Source of the DNA: Staphylococcus simulans | GTDB lineage: Bacteria; Bacillota; Bacilli; Staphylococcales; Staphylococcaceae | Length of the DNA: 63,658 bases | Reading direction: 5' to 3' | NCBI RefSeq assembly: GCF_003043455.1 | Contig: NZ_PZGG01000006.1 | Coordinates: 1 to 63,658 of the forward strand | In this document: one piece after another, positions 9,034-17,682 of the stretch | Numbering within the stretch: the first letter of the stretch is position 1 | Layout of the letters: each line of letters opens with the position of its first letter | Translations under genes and position numbers: made by a program | Notes under the pieces: generated by a model | What the model saw: the letters and a program-made list of their open reading frames with translations, nothing else | The model's database searches: none | What the model was told of the DNA's origin: nothing

Positions 9034-10826
9034 GATGTTCTCTCCTTACGTTTTGAGGCTATATATTGAGGTGCTTGTAATAAGCGGATTTCCTCTGAGT
9101 ACTGTCCTTCTGTTTCGAAAATAATGATTTCATTTTGACCTTGTTTCAATAATGCACCAGGAATATATAAAGAAAGTGTCGGTCCTTTGTTCCAGTAACG
9201 ACCGATATTAAAGCCGTTCACTAAGACAACGCCTTTACCGAAACCGCTTACATCTAAGTAAGCACTTTCAGGTGTTTCTATATCAAATTGATATCTATAG
9301 AAACTTGGTTGGTCTGCTTCCCATGCTTGTTCAAAGTGCTTGTCTTCTAACAAGTCAAAATCAATATCGAATTGTTCCCATTGTTGTACAAAATGCAAAT
9401 CTTGCATCAAACCTTGACCGAGACCCTTACGTTGTGTCGGCGCGACGAGCTTATAACCATAATTGACACGTCCCATATGTTCGACTAACACATCTGCTTG
9501 AACGACAGGTTGTTTTAATGCTACTTCAAACTTGTCACCGATTTCTTCTTGATATGCGGTATAGACTTTTTCGTTGTCTAAGAACAGTTGAACACGGTCT
9601 CTCGCATCCACAATTCTTAAATACTCTTGTCTAGTCGCTCGTTTCAACTGTGTACGATAAACCATGTACCCATAGCCTGTTCCAGCAGTCTCCATGGATT
9701 CTGGATAAAAGCTTTCACTGTGATGGCTGATGTCGTCTAAGATATTAAACAAGCTGACTTTATCAGTGAGCGTGATATCATCTTTAGCCATCAATGGTTT
9801 CACTTTCGGTGTTGTTTGTTGAATCTCTGGATGAAGCTTGTGTACCAACTGTTGAATCTTGTAGTACTTCACGGTTGGGTTGCCTGCTTCATCTAATGGC
9901 GCATCGTAATCATAAGATGTGACTTGCGGTAAGTCGATACGTCCTCGTGCAGAACAACCATTCCAAAAGCCGAAGTTCGTACCGCCATGAAACATGTAGA
10001 GATTAATGGAACCCTGTTTTAATACTTCACCGATTTCATCAATCAATTCATCGCTTTGACGTGTAATGATACGGTCGCCCCAGCGGTTGAACCAACCATC
10101 CCAAAATTCCATACTCATTAATGGCCACGTCTTGCCGAATTGTTGATGGAACTTGTGCAGGTTGTCTAAACGCTTTTGTGATTTCGAACCGAAGTTGCCT
10201 GTCGGTATAATGTCTGCTTCAGCAAGACTGCCGGCCTCTAGACATTGTTGCCAGGAGCCGTCTGATGTGAATAATGGTACTGTCACACCGCGGTCTCGCA
10301 TCATGCGGGCGAGTGCACTGAGGTAGGTCTTGTCTTCACCGTAAGAGCCGTATTCATTTTCGACTTGCATCATGAGGATGGGGCCTTGATGGTCGATTTG
10401 AAGCGGTGTCAAGATTTCAAACAAGCGGTCATAATAACGCTCCACATACTCTAAGAATTGCGGATCACGCGAACGTACACGTAAGTTTGGTTTCGTTAAC
10501 AACCACGCTGGCAAACCACCGAATTCCCATTCTGCACAAATGTATGGAGAAGGTCTGACAATGACATAAAGACCAATAGCTTCAGCTGTATGAATGAAGC
10601 GTTTGAGATCTTTCGTTGCAGTAAAGTCGAACTTACCTTCAACCGTTTCGTGGAAATTCCACGGTACATAGGTTTCAACGGCATTAAAGCCTAAGGCTTT
10701 CAAGTTGTACAAAGAATGTTCCCAGTCCTCAGGCAACACTCTGAAATAATGAATCGCACCTGACAAAATCTTCAAAGGCTTTCCATCTAACATAAATTCT
10801 TCTTCCACTGTGAATTTACTCAACAA
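9030..10826 (-). CDS. bgaC: Family GH35 beta-galactosidase, cytoplasmic
   Basis: A 598-aa glycoside hydrolase of family 35. GAIHYFRVLPEDW (residue 20 region), ETYVPWNFHE and the proton-donor motif QVENEYGSYG near residue 158 are present, as is a nucleophile region SMEFWDGWFNRWG near 238. C-terminal beta-sandwich domains end with GFGKGVVLVNGFNIGRYWNKGP. There is no signal peptide or sorting signal, so it acts inside the cell on a sugar brought in by the adjacent PTS. Pneumococcal BgaC, encoded in the same arrangement, cleaves Gal-beta-1,3-linkages; that specificity is inferred here. The start is TTG after AAGGAGG. Confidence 0.92.
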   Translation of the reverse strand: MLSKFTVEEEFMLDGKPLKILSGAIHYFRVLPEDWEHSLYNLKALGFNAVETYVPWNFHETVEGKFDFTATKDLKRFIHTAEAIGLYVIVRPSPYICAEWEFGGLPAWLLTKPNLRVRSRDPQFLEYVERYYDRLFEILTPLQIDHQGPILMMQVENEYGSYGEDKTYLSALARMMRDRGVTVPLFTSDGSWQQCLEAGSLAEADIIPTGNFGSKSQKRLDNLHKFHQQFGKTWPLMSMEFWDGWFNRWGDRIITRQSDELIDEIGEVLKQGSINLYMFHGGTNFGFWNGCSARGRIDLPQVTSYDYDAPLDEAGNPTVKYYKIQQLVHKLHPEIQQTTPKVKPLMAKDDITLTDKVSLFNILDDISHHSESFYPESMETAGTGYGYMVYRTQLKRATRQEYLRIVDARDRVQLFLDNEKVYTAYQEEIGDKFEVALKQPVVQADVLVEHMGRVNYGYKLVAPTQRKGLGQGLMQDLHFVQQWEQFDIDFDLLEDKHFEQAWEADQPSFYRYQFDIETPESAYLDVSGFGKGVVLVNGFNIGRYWNKGPTLSLYIPGALLKQGQNEIIIFETEGQYSEEIRLLQAPQYIASKRKERTS

Positions 10827-10850
10827 GCTCGCCTCCTTGAATATTGTGTC

Positions 10851-11963
10851 TTAAGCTTCAAATGGATAAATTGTGACACCTTTAACGACACGGTTGATAA
10901 ATCCATTTGGACTTGGATTATCTGGATTCAATCCTAATTGAATAGATTTATAAAACGCTAATAACTGTCCGAAAATCAAATATTCAAGCGTCAACTCTAA
11001 ATCACTGTCGTGTTCAGCATTAGGGAAAGTAAATGTGAATGCATCATCACTTGCTTTACCGTCTAACACTAAGATTTGATAGTTACGTTTTGGAATATCG
11101 ATCTCATGAATCACATCTGCTTCATAACGACGTTGATAGTCATTTGCGCCTCTCAACATGATGAATAATGCATTGTCATTCAAGCCTGCTTTAGGACCGT
11201 GTCTGAATCCAAGTGTAGTTTCTTTCGCAATTTCAATCGCACCAGCAGTCAACTCGTTTAATTTCAAGCTGACTTCTTTCGTCAACTCGCCTTGCATGCC
11301 TGTGCCAGCATAGAAGATTTTCTTGAACGGTTGCGCCGCAACTTCTCTTGCATGTGCATCAATCCAACTGAAGTTCTGTTCGACACGTTTAAAGTAAGCT
11401 TCGTCAATCGCTTCTGAACTGAATAATAAGCATGCTGCCAATAACATAGTTGAAAAACTTGATGTCATTGCGAGAGATTTATCATTCGTTTCATCTGGCA
11501 AGATAACTTTGAATGCATTCTCAATGTCTGTGTAACGACCTAAGAAACCATCTTTATTGTTTGTGATGAAAACGTGATAAACATGTTGTGACAATTGGTT
11601 AAATAATTCTACTGTGCCTTGCGTTTCAGGGCTGTTGCCTGATCTTGCGAAGGAAACCACTAAGTATGTTGTTGCATCGTCGATATATGTGCCCGGGTTT
11701 GTCACAAAGTGTGTTGTCGGTACAGATTCAAAGTTCCATTTCGGGAATTTATTATTATCCACGGCCATACGTGCAATATCACCGACATACGCACTTGAAC
11801 CTGCGCCCGTGAAAATAACTTTAAACTTGTCAGTCGACTCATTATCTTCAATAGCTTCAATGAATCGTTTGAAATCCGCTGAAACATCTTTCACAATATC
11901 GAACGTTTTCTTCCACACAGAAGGCTGTTGGTGTATTTCTCTGTAAGTATCTGTTGTCTTCAA
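10851..11963 (-). CDS. agaS: AgaS-like SIS-domain sugar isomerase/deaminase
   Basis: A 370-aa protein with two SIS domains. GAGSSAYVGDIA near residue 54 and VVSFARSGNSPETQGT near 103 form the phosphosugar site of the first; GTGMQGELTKEVSLKLNE begins the second. AgaS proteins convert galactosamine-6-phosphate to tagatose-6-phosphate with release of ammonia. The start is TTG: TAGGAGGTAG precedes it and no in-frame ATG is nearby. It is the first enzyme gene after the GntR regulator and has its own operator copy upstream. No tagatose-6-phosphate pathway genes are in the window, so they must lie elsewhere. Confidence 0.88.
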   Translation of the reverse strand: MKTTDTYREIHQQPSVWKKTFDIVKDVSADFKRFIEAIEDNESTDKFKVIFTGAGSSAYVGDIARMAVDNNKFPKWNFESVPTTHFVTNPGTYIDDATTYLVVSFARSGNSPETQGTVELFNQLSQHVYHVFITNNKDGFLGRYTDIENAFKVILPDETNDKSLAMTSSFSTMLLAACLLFSSEAIDEAYFKRVEQNFSWIDAHAREVAAQPFKKIFYAGTGMQGELTKEVSLKLNELTAGAIEIAKETTLGFRHGPKAGLNDNALFIMLRGANDYQRRYEADVIHEIDIPKRNYQILVLDGKASDDAFTFTFPNAEHDSDLELTLEYLIFGQLLAFYKSIQLGLNPDNPSPNGFINRVVKGVTIYPFEA

Positions 11964-11987
11964 AATAATTCTACCTCCTACTATGTT

Positions 11988-12003
11988 GTTATGTTGTCAT
12001 AAC
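11988..12003. promoter_or_regulatory. GntR-family operator upstream of agaS
   Basis: Inverted repeat GTTATG-TTGT-CATAAC. The segment ATAACCAGTTTTATTATGA (11999-12017) matches ATAACCACTTTTATTATAA near the regulator start (12760-12778) in all but two positions. On the minus strand the repeat lies just after a -10-like CATAAT. It is presumably a target of the adjacent GntR regulator. Confidence 0.65.
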
Positions 12004-12028
12004 CAGTTTTATTATGAATACACAGAGC

Positions 12029-12742
12029 TTAAAGCAGCTGCACTGTGTATTTGTAATTATTACCACCTGCATAAGATTGCGTATACTCAATGATTTCGCC
12101 ATTAACATAACTAACACGTTCAATGAACATACAGCTCGCGTTAACACTTTCATTCAATAAATCCGCAATACTCTTATTCAATTTAATCGCACTTAAACTT
12201 TCATATGCATTATCAATCTGAATATCATAATACTGATCTAATGTTTCATAGAGTGAGTGATGGTTAAAATCAAATTTATCCAATCCTTCACATAATCTTA
12301 CTGGTAAATATGTAATTTCATAAATCATCGGCTGCTCGTTTGCGAGTCTTAAACGTATTAAACGGTATACTGAGTGAAAAGATTTCAAGCCCATTTTCTC
12401 TTGTAAGAACGGTGTCACATCAATACGCTCCATACTGATTACTTTCGTACTTGCCTGCTTCCCATTCTTCTCAATTTCATCTTTGAAACTATAGAGACTG
12501 TTTAATACTTGTGTATAATGATTACCCAGTACAATCGAGCCCTTTCCATGTTCACGTCTGATCATTTGTTCCTGTTCCAAACGATCCAGTGACTCACGAA
12601 TCGTAATACGACTCACATCATACAAATCACATAATTTTCTTTCAGATGGTAATTTTGTTCCTTCCTCATATTCACCGTTTACAATCCGAGTCTTTATATC
12701 TTCATACACTTGGAAATATAACGGAGCTTTAGAGTTATTCAT
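12029..12742 (-). CDS. GntR/HutC-family regulator of the amino-sugar operon
   Basis: A 237-aa GntR regulator of the HutC subfamily. The winged helix covers residues 10-75, with EGTKLPSERKLCDLYDVSRITIRESLDRLE as the recognition region, followed by a UTRA ligand-binding domain. I chose ATG 12742 (MNNSKAPLYF), which follows AGAGGTGAT; a start at 12751 would sit on that ribosome site. It leads the operon and its leader carries a palindromic operator, so it is probably autoregulated. UTRA domains bind phosphosugars; the ligand is likely an aminosugar 6-phosphate. Confidence 0.9.
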   Translation of the reverse strand: MNNSKAPLYFQVYEDIKTRIVNGEYEEGTKLPSERKLCDLYDVSRITIRESLDRLEQEQMIRREHGKGSIVLGNHYTQVLNSLYSFKDEIEKNGKQASTKVISMERIDVTPFLQEKMGLKSFHSVYRLIRLRLANEQPMIYEITYLPVRLCEGLDKFDFNHHSLYETLDQYYDIQIDNAYESLSAIKLNKSIADLLNESVNASCMFIERVSYVNGEIIEYTQSYAGGNNYKYTVQLL

Positions 12743-12754
12743 TTTTATCACCTC

Positions 12755-12766
12755 TGGTTATAACCA
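12755..12766. promoter_or_regulatory. GntR-family operator upstream of the regulator gene
   Basis: The perfect 12-bp palindrome TGGTTATAACCA lies between the -10 box and the ribosome-binding site of the GntR gene. A diverged copy precedes agaS. Binding here would block transcription start. Confidence 0.72.
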
Positions 12767-12771
12767 CTTTT

Positions 12772-12800
12772 ATTATAATTGAGTTTGTAAGGGCTGTCAT
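12772..12800 (-). promoter_or_regulatory. Promoter of the gntR-agaS-PTS operon with a cre-like site
   Basis: On the minus strand ATGACA and TATAAT are separated by 17 bp. TGTAAGGGCTGTCA (plus strand 12786-12799) matches the CcpA cre consensus TGWAANCGNTNWCA at all but one position and overlaps the -35 region. Carbon catabolite repression is therefore likely. This is a sequence reading only. Confidence 0.6.
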
Positions 12801-12838
12801 TACTTTTTTGAAAAAATTTCAATTTTTCTTGCCCTATT

Positions 12839-12870
12839 AAAAAAGAGAACTGCTGAGTCATCAACAGTTC
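12839..12870 (-). terminator. Terminator of the DUF5655-like gene
   Basis: Arms GAACTGCTGA and TCAACAGTTC pair with one mismatch around a 4-nt loop. The minus-strand side continues CTCTTTTTTAA. It lies about 60 bp after the stop at 12932. Confidence 0.75.
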
Positions 12871-12931
12871 CACCCTACTATCAATTGCCTATCATTTTAA
12901 CACATGTACATCATTATATACGTACCATTCA

Positions 12932-13843
12932 TTAGTTATTCTCATAACTCGCTTCAATAAATGACTTAGCCTTTTCTAAATCCTTTTTGTTTCTCAATGT
13001 TAAGGCGACATTACCAGTTCCATAATGACCAATATGTGTCATATCTTTACTAAATCCTGGTTCCCATTCTATATCTGTCATGTCTATTCTGACATACATA
13101 AGAATAATACCTTTCTTAGGCAACATTTCAACACACACAAAATTCTTAATACGTTTGAAAGCACCATAGAACTTTTGTGCTTTAAACTGCACGTCATCCC
13201 CTAAGCTCATAACATAGTTATATAAATCATCGTATAACTGTGTTAGTTCATCTGAAGCTAACTCAACATTTATTAAAAATAAACTTTTATGACTCGCTTT
13301 ATGATGACTTGTCGATTGTACAGCTGGTTTCACTTGCGGTGTATTCACATTTACAAGTTCTAATAATAAGTAGCGATTATCATAATAGCTGTATCGATAT
13401 AACTCAATATTGCGATCAATCAATTGCACCGCATGTTCATCATACTTAGTAAAGTTACCTGCGATACAAACTAAACGTGGATTCGACCAATCAATCTCTT
13501 CAGAAACTGTTCTACCTAATTGTTGCATTACCTTCATTTGAAACTCACCTTTATGGTCAAGTAACCAATCTAAATAAAACAAACCTTGGTTAATCACATT
13601 CTCATTAGTCGTACGTTTATATTCAATAATCACAGGCACATTATTTTCATCAATCCCTAATGTATCTATACGTCCGCCATGTCTTCTTCCTGTTGTATAC
13701 TCACTTTCGAGAAATTTAACGCCTAAAAAAGTCTCCAAATGATTCTCAATCATCGTTTGAAGTTTCTTCTCTATTGTCACCGATTGCCCTATTAATTCCC
13801 TTACATCTTCACCATTCACATCAAATAATTTAATATCAGCCAT
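12932..13843 (-). CDS. Putative PD-(D/E)XK nuclease-like protein (DUF91/DUF5655 type)
   Basis: About 303 aa. GGRIDTLGIDENNVPVIIEYKR near residues 70-95 fits the D-x(n)-E-x-K core of a restriction-like nuclease fold, preceded by a helix (MIENHLETFLGVKFLESEY). The C-terminal part (MPKKG..YVRIDMTD) resembles the DUF5655-type region often joined to such folds. I chose the ATG of MADIKLFDVNG, which has AAGGGTGA upstream. It is a single gene with its own terminator. NucS-like repair nuclease, antiphage nuclease, or inactive relative are all possible; the biochemical role is unknown. Confidence 0.7.
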   Translation of the reverse strand: MADIKLFDVNGEDVRELIGQSVTIEKKLQTMIENHLETFLGVKFLESEYTTGRRHGGRIDTLGIDENNVPVIIEYKRTTNENVINQGLFYLDWLLDHKGEFQMKVMQQLGRTVSEEIDWSNPRLVCIAGNFTKYDEHAVQLIDRNIELYRYSYYDNRYLLLELVNVNTPQVKPAVQSTSHHKASHKSLFLINVELASDELTQLYDDLYNYVMSLGDDVQFKAQKFYGAFKRIKNFVCVEMLPKKGIILMYVRIDMTDIEWEPGFSKDMTHIGHYGTGNVALTLRNKKDLEKAKSFIEASYENN

Positions 13844-14017
13844 TTCATGTCTCACCCTTATGTATATCTTGATAGGTTTCTTTTTTATTTTACTATAAGT
13901 CATGTAAAAGTAGTGAGTTATCCGATGATTTTATACATCTTTAAAATAATCACTAAAACAAATTATTATTGTTTGTTATAATTATTAAATAACAAGAACT
14001 TTTTGAGAGGTGATTCT

Positions 14018-14185
14018 ATGAATTGGATTGCAAGATTCATATTATTCTATATACTAGCCTTGATTATCTACAACTCGATGATGTTTATCTTCGACAAAAA
14101 GATAGACTTAGCTGATGCCTTCCTACTTCCTTTAGTGGTCACCTTAATTATGTTCCTTGTATTTAAAACTGAAAAAGATCGGTAG
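14018..14185 (+). CDS. Small two-TM membrane protein, hypothetical
   Basis: 55 aa beginning MNWIARFILFYIL, with AGAGGTGAT placed correctly before the ATG. There are two hydrophobic spans (residues about 4-24 and 34-51) joined by a short loop with KKIDLADAF, and a charged KTEKDR end. It lies 80 bp upstream of a lipoprotein gene on the same strand. I do not recognise the family. Confidence 0.65.
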   Translation: MNWIARFILFYILALIIYNSMMFIFDKKIDLADAFLLPLVVTLIMFLVFKTEKDR

Positions 14186-14265
14186 CTTTATCTTGAATTA
14201 AAGCATGTTAGTAATTTGAAACTGATGAACAAAAAACAAAGAAATCAACAAAGAGGAGAATTTTC

Positions 14266-14868
14266 ATGAAAAAACTATCAAACATTATTTTAGTACTCAC
14301 TGTCATTTTATTTGTTATTGGATGCAGCACGAATAAAACAGAAAGCGAAGAAAAAGAGAAGACAGTTAAAACAACTAGCATCCCTACACAATATTTTGAT
14401 AAGAAAACTACTCAATTTACCATTTCAAAGTCGCAAATGAAAAAAGACATTCAACTGTATTTAGACAGTGATAAAAAATTAACCAAAGCAGGTAATTACT
14501 ATGAAGTACTCTCTAATCCAGAAAAAGAATTAACTCAAAAAGACATCGATAAAATAAAGAAAGCCAGTCATTTAAAGAAGGAGAATGATCAAAACTTCTC
14601 GAATTATATACAAAACAATGAGTTACCTAACGGCTATCAAACTAATGTAGACCGTATAAGCAAATTCACGCAATCCAATAATCAAGTTATGATGAACCTT
14701 GATAAAAGTATTGAAAACTCATCTGACAAAATTAAAAACGGCAAATTACCTAAAAAAGAACTCAAAGCTTTGCGACAATCTGCCAAATCAGTTAATGGCA
14801 AAGAACAAGCAAAGATTGAACAATTCCTAAAACAAGAGAATATTCATACTATCGCATTTGAAAAGTAA
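14266..14868 (+). CDS. NDxxF-motif lipoprotein
   Basis: A 200-aa secreted lipoprotein. A type II signal peptide (MKKLSNIILVLTVILFVIGC) ends with a lipobox whose Cys is about residue 20. The mature part is Lys/Asn-rich and contains ENDQNF, fitting the NDxxF-motif lipoprotein family of staphylococci. AGAGGAG precedes the ATG. Its function is unknown; it is anchored to the outer face of the membrane. It is probably a monocistronic unit, with a hairpin directly after it. Confidence 0.82.
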   Translation: MKKLSNIILVLTVILFVIGCSTNKTESEEKEKTVKTTSIPTQYFDKKTTQFTISKSQMKKDIQLYLDSDKKLTKAGNYYEVLSNPEKELTQKDIDKIKKASHLKKENDQNFSNYIQNNELPNGYQTNVDRISKFTQSNNQVMMNLDKSIENSSDKIKNGKLPKKELKALRQSAKSVNGKEQAKIEQFLKQENIHTIAFEK

Positions 14869-14884
14869 AAGGTATAGTAAACAA

Positions 14885-14925
14885 AATCCTTCCTTATAAC
14901 TGCTTAACAGCTATAAAGGAGGATT
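14885..14925. terminator. Bidirectional terminator between convergent genes
   Basis: Arms AATCCTTCCTTATA and TATAAAGGAGGATT pair over 14 bp with one mismatch and one G-T pair, around a 13-nt loop. It sits between the lipoprotein gene (plus) and the DUF805 gene (minus). Confidence 0.7.
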
Positions 14926-14932
14926 CCTTGTA

Positions 14933-15517
14933 TTATAATGTCTTTGAAAATGACTTAACTTCTTGTTTCTCTTCAGTTTTTATAATATGTTCAACCTTAT
15001 CTTTACGATATTTATTATTCACCACTTTGCTTGGTAACAATGTAATTACAAAGCAATAGATACCTAACCCAAGTGTAACCGGTATAAATGAAATATGAAT
15101 AATAAGCATAATTACTGTAATAAAGTTTGGATGACCTGTACCAAACTGATTAAACGTTAAATCTGGTAGATATGGGATAGCCATTGACATAACCATAAAC
15201 AGAATTGGGATGAACATTGATTTTCCATTATCATGAAATCGTCTTACTAATAAAGAAAGCAAAGGGATAAATAAGACAAAAGAAAGAATAAATGTAAACA
15301 TTGTCAGAATAAACATACCTGCCATGCCCGCAAAATACATCATTCCAGAGACATACCCTAGAAAACTGAAAAAGCCACCTATTGTAATTGGTGTAGTTAA
15401 GATAGCTACCCATGCGATCGTGAACCAATATTCTTGCCTCGATGTACATCCTTTAAAATTAAAATAGTTTTTCCAAAATAACCCAAAACACTGACCAAAA
15501 CTTGCTTGTTCTCTCAT
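14933..15517 (-). CDS. DUF805 family membrane protein
   Basis: A 194-aa integral membrane protein. The N-terminus SFGQCFGLFWKNYFNFKGCTSRQEYW matches the DUF805 entry motif (a W-x-x-Y-x-x-F-x-G-R-x-S/T-R-x-E-Y-W pattern). Four hydrophobic segments follow, with LLVRRFHDNGKS, another hallmark (RR-x-H-D-x-G). The C-terminal 35 residues are charged and cytoplasmic. Function of the family is unknown. It is convergent with the lipoprotein gene. Confidence 0.85.
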   Translation of the reverse strand: MREQASFGQCFGLFWKNYFNFKGCTSRQEYWFTIAWVAILTTPITIGGFFSFLGYVSGMMYFAGMAGMFILTMFTFILSFVLFIPLLSLLVRRFHDNGKSMFIPILFMVMSMAIPYLPDLTFNQFGTGHPNFITVIMLIIHISFIPVTLGLGIYCFVITLLPSKVVNNKYRKDKVEHIIKTEEKQEVKSFSKTL

Positions 15518-15574
15518 GCTGCACCGTCCCTATTTGATTTAGTTATAACAACCACTTTAATATACTAAAGACAG

Positions 15575-15823
15575 TTAAATTAAATCTATGTAATTTTGAA
15601 AAAAGTCACTATAAAAAGCCAGATAAACTAAAGTCATAATAATAATGAAATCGATAAAGCTATACTTTGTGCCAGAAGCAAGAAGGATATTTTTAACAAT
15701 ATAGTTATCCTTAGTATACGAATAATATTTCAAAAATTTGGAAACAACTATATACAGGTACTTAACAACAACATAGATCAAACTTACTACAACCAACGAT
15801 AATAAGAACCTCAACATAAACAT
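15575..15823 (-). CDS. Small membrane protein, hypothetical
   Basis: 82 aa with two hydrophobic segments (residues 4-30 and 58-75) separated by a Lys/Tyr-rich loop. GAGGAAG precedes the start region; the ATG at 15817 gives better spacing than that at 15823. It lies 57 bp upstream of the DUF805 gene on the same strand and may share its transcript. I do not recognise the family. Confidence 0.55.
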   Translation of the reverse strand: MFMLRFLLSLVVVSLIYVVVKYLYIVVSKFLKYYSYTKDNYIVKNILLASGTKYSFIDFIIIMTLVYLAFYSDFFQNYIDLI

Positions 15824-15975
15824 CTTCCTCAGTTGGCAATATTTGCAAAACTTTATTATGTAATTATTATCAAAATATCACATCATTTTATAATAAAGTT
15901 AATATATCTTAACTGTCATTTTTTTGTTCTTTCTCGTGCTGTTTTCTAACGACGCTCTTTTTATTATTAAATATA

Positions 15976-16011
15976 AAGAACCAGCTACTCTACACTGAAT
16001 AGCTGGTTCTT
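15976..16011 (-). terminator. Terminator of the ascorbate-type PTS operon
   Basis: Perfect 12-bp arms AAGAACCAGCTA and TAGCTGGTTCTT around a 12-nt loop, 10 bp after the EIIC stop, followed on the minus strand by TATATTTAATAATAA. Confidence 0.8.
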
Positions 16012-16020
16012 AAAATTATG

Positions 16021-17376
16021 TTATTTACTTTCTGCTTTTTTATTCGCTCTGCCTTGTAAGATAAATGCTGCAGCACCAATGACTACAATCGCAATGATAG
16101 CGCCAATTAGTCCTAAGAATTTAACAATATTACCAAAGACGATACCTACAACTAAGAAGTCTGTATCTGAGAATGTTGTTGCAGCTACGCCTAAATCTCC
16201 TAGGAATGGTAAGAATAGTAATGGCAAGAATGTGATTAACAAACCATTAATCACTGCCCCTGCAACTGCACCTTTAATGCCACCTCGTGCGTTACCGAAT
16301 ACACCTGCTGTTGCACCTAAGAAGAAGTGAGGAACTACACCTGGTAAGATAACTACACCACCGATTAGGAACATGATGAACATGCCTAATACACCAGTGA
16401 TGAAACTTACGAAGAACCCAATTAATACTGCGTTTTGTGCATACGGGAAGACAATCGGACAGTCTAAAGCTGGTTTAGAATTTGGTACCAATTTCTCTGA
16501 AATCCCTTTGAATGCTGGAACAATTTCAGCCAAGATCAAACGTACACCCGTTAAGATGATGAATACACCTGCTGCGAATGTTACACCTTGGATTAATGAG
16601 AATACAATAAAGCTTTGACCATCACTGATTTCACTATGTACATAACCAGGTCCCGCAAACAGACATGCAATAATGTACAATGCAATCATTGTTAATGAAA
16701 TACTGATAGTACTTTCACGTAAGAAACTTAAACCCTTAGGGAATTTAATATCTTCAGTTGATTTAGATTTACCACTAAATAATTTACCTACAGCACCTGC
16801 TGCCCAGTAACTAATAGAACCAAAGTGTCCTAATGCGACTTGATCATTACCTGTAATCTTGCGCATTGTCGGTTGAAGCAATGCTGGGAAGACTGCCATA
16901 ATTAAACCTAAAATGATAGCTCCAATGATTACAGTTAATGAACCTTTAATATGGCCTACTGTAAGTAAGATTGCTAAGAATGCTGCCATATAGAACGTAT
17001 GGTGACCTGTTAAGAAAATGTATTTCAAGTTAGTGAAACGTGCGATTAAGATGTTCACTAACATACCACATACCATGATTAATGCAGCTGTTGTACCATA
17101 GTCTTTTAATGCTAATGAAATAATCGCTTCGTTATTTGGTACGACCCCTTGTACACCAAAAGCATGTTGGAAAATCTTACCGAATGGTTCTAATGATTTT
17201 ACTACAACATCTGCACCAGCACTTAAGATTAAGAAACCTAAAATTGTCTTAATCGTACCTGTAGTAATTTGTGAAGCGGATTTCTTTTGAACAATTAAAC
17301 CTACTAGTGCAATAAGCGCAACAAGAATTGCAGGTTGACTGAGTATATCGACAATAAAATCTAAGATCGCTTGCAT
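16021..17376 (-). CDS. ulaA: Ascorbate-type PTS EIIC permease (UlaA/SgaT family)
   Basis: A 451-aa polytopic membrane protein of the UlaA class (about 11-12 TM). AILDFIVDILSQPAILVALIALVG begins the protein, and GHHTFYMAAF and GNARGGIKGAVAGA loops are visible. It transports a sugar acid, classically L-ascorbate, with phosphorylation by the partner EIIB and EIIA. It is last of the regulator-IIA-IIB-IIC operon. No ascorbate-6-phosphate lactonase or decarboxylase genes are nearby, so the substrate is unproven. Confidence 0.88.
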   Translation of the reverse strand: MQAILDFIVDILSQPAILVALIALVGLIVQKKSASQITTGTIKTILGFLILSAGADVVVKSLEPFGKIFQHAFGVQGVVPNNEAIISLALKDYGTTAALIMVCGMLVNILIARFTNLKYIFLTGHHTFYMAAFLAILLTVGHIKGSLTVIIGAIILGLIMAVFPALLQPTMRKITGNDQVALGHFGSISYWAAGAVGKLFSGKSKSTEDIKFPKGLSFLRESTISISLTMIALYIIACLFAGPGYVHSEISDGQSFIVFSLIQGVTFAAGVFIILTGVRLILAEIVPAFKGISEKLVPNSKPALDCPIVFPYAQNAVLIGFFVSFITGVLGMFIMFLIGGVVILPGVVPHFFLGATAGVFGNARGGIKGAVAGAVINGLLITFLPLLFLPFLGDLGVAATTFSDTDFLVVGIVFGNIVKFLGLIGAIIAIVVIGAAAFILQGRANKKAESK

Positions 17377-17396
17377 GGCTTATCCCTCCCCTTCAA

Positions 17397-17681
17397 TTAG
17401 ATAAGGTTATCTTCTTTTAATTTAGCTTCTAATTTTTCTTGTAATTCATCTTTATCAAGAATGTTATCGAGTACTAATACATTACCTAAACGTTCTGCGT
17501 TTTCTTCTAAGTCACGGCCGCAGATAAATAAGTCAGCCATATCAGGGCTAGCTGTCATAATATCACTGTGTTCAACTTCAATATCTGATGGTGCATTAAT
17601 ATTTCTTAACGCCTCTTGTGCGTTCATTTCTACCATGAAACTACTACCTAATCCGTGTCCGCATACTACTAAAATTTTCAT
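17397..17681 (-). CDS. ulaB: Ascorbate-type PTS EIIB (UlaB-like)
   Basis: 94 aa beginning MKILVVCGHGLGSSFMVEMN. The Cys in VVCGHGLGSS is the phosphorylation site of the lactose/ascorbate-type EIIB fold. The ATG at 17681 is preferred because AAAGGAGA directly abuts the alternative ATG at 17690. It overlaps the EIIA stop. It relays phosphate from EIIA to the incoming sugar in EIIC. Confidence 0.9.
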   Translation of the reverse strand: MKILVVCGHGLGSSFMVEMNAQEALRNINAPSDIEVEHSDIMTASPDMADLFICGRDLEENAERLGNVLVLDNILDKDELQEKLEAKLKEDNLI

Positions 17682-17682
17682 C

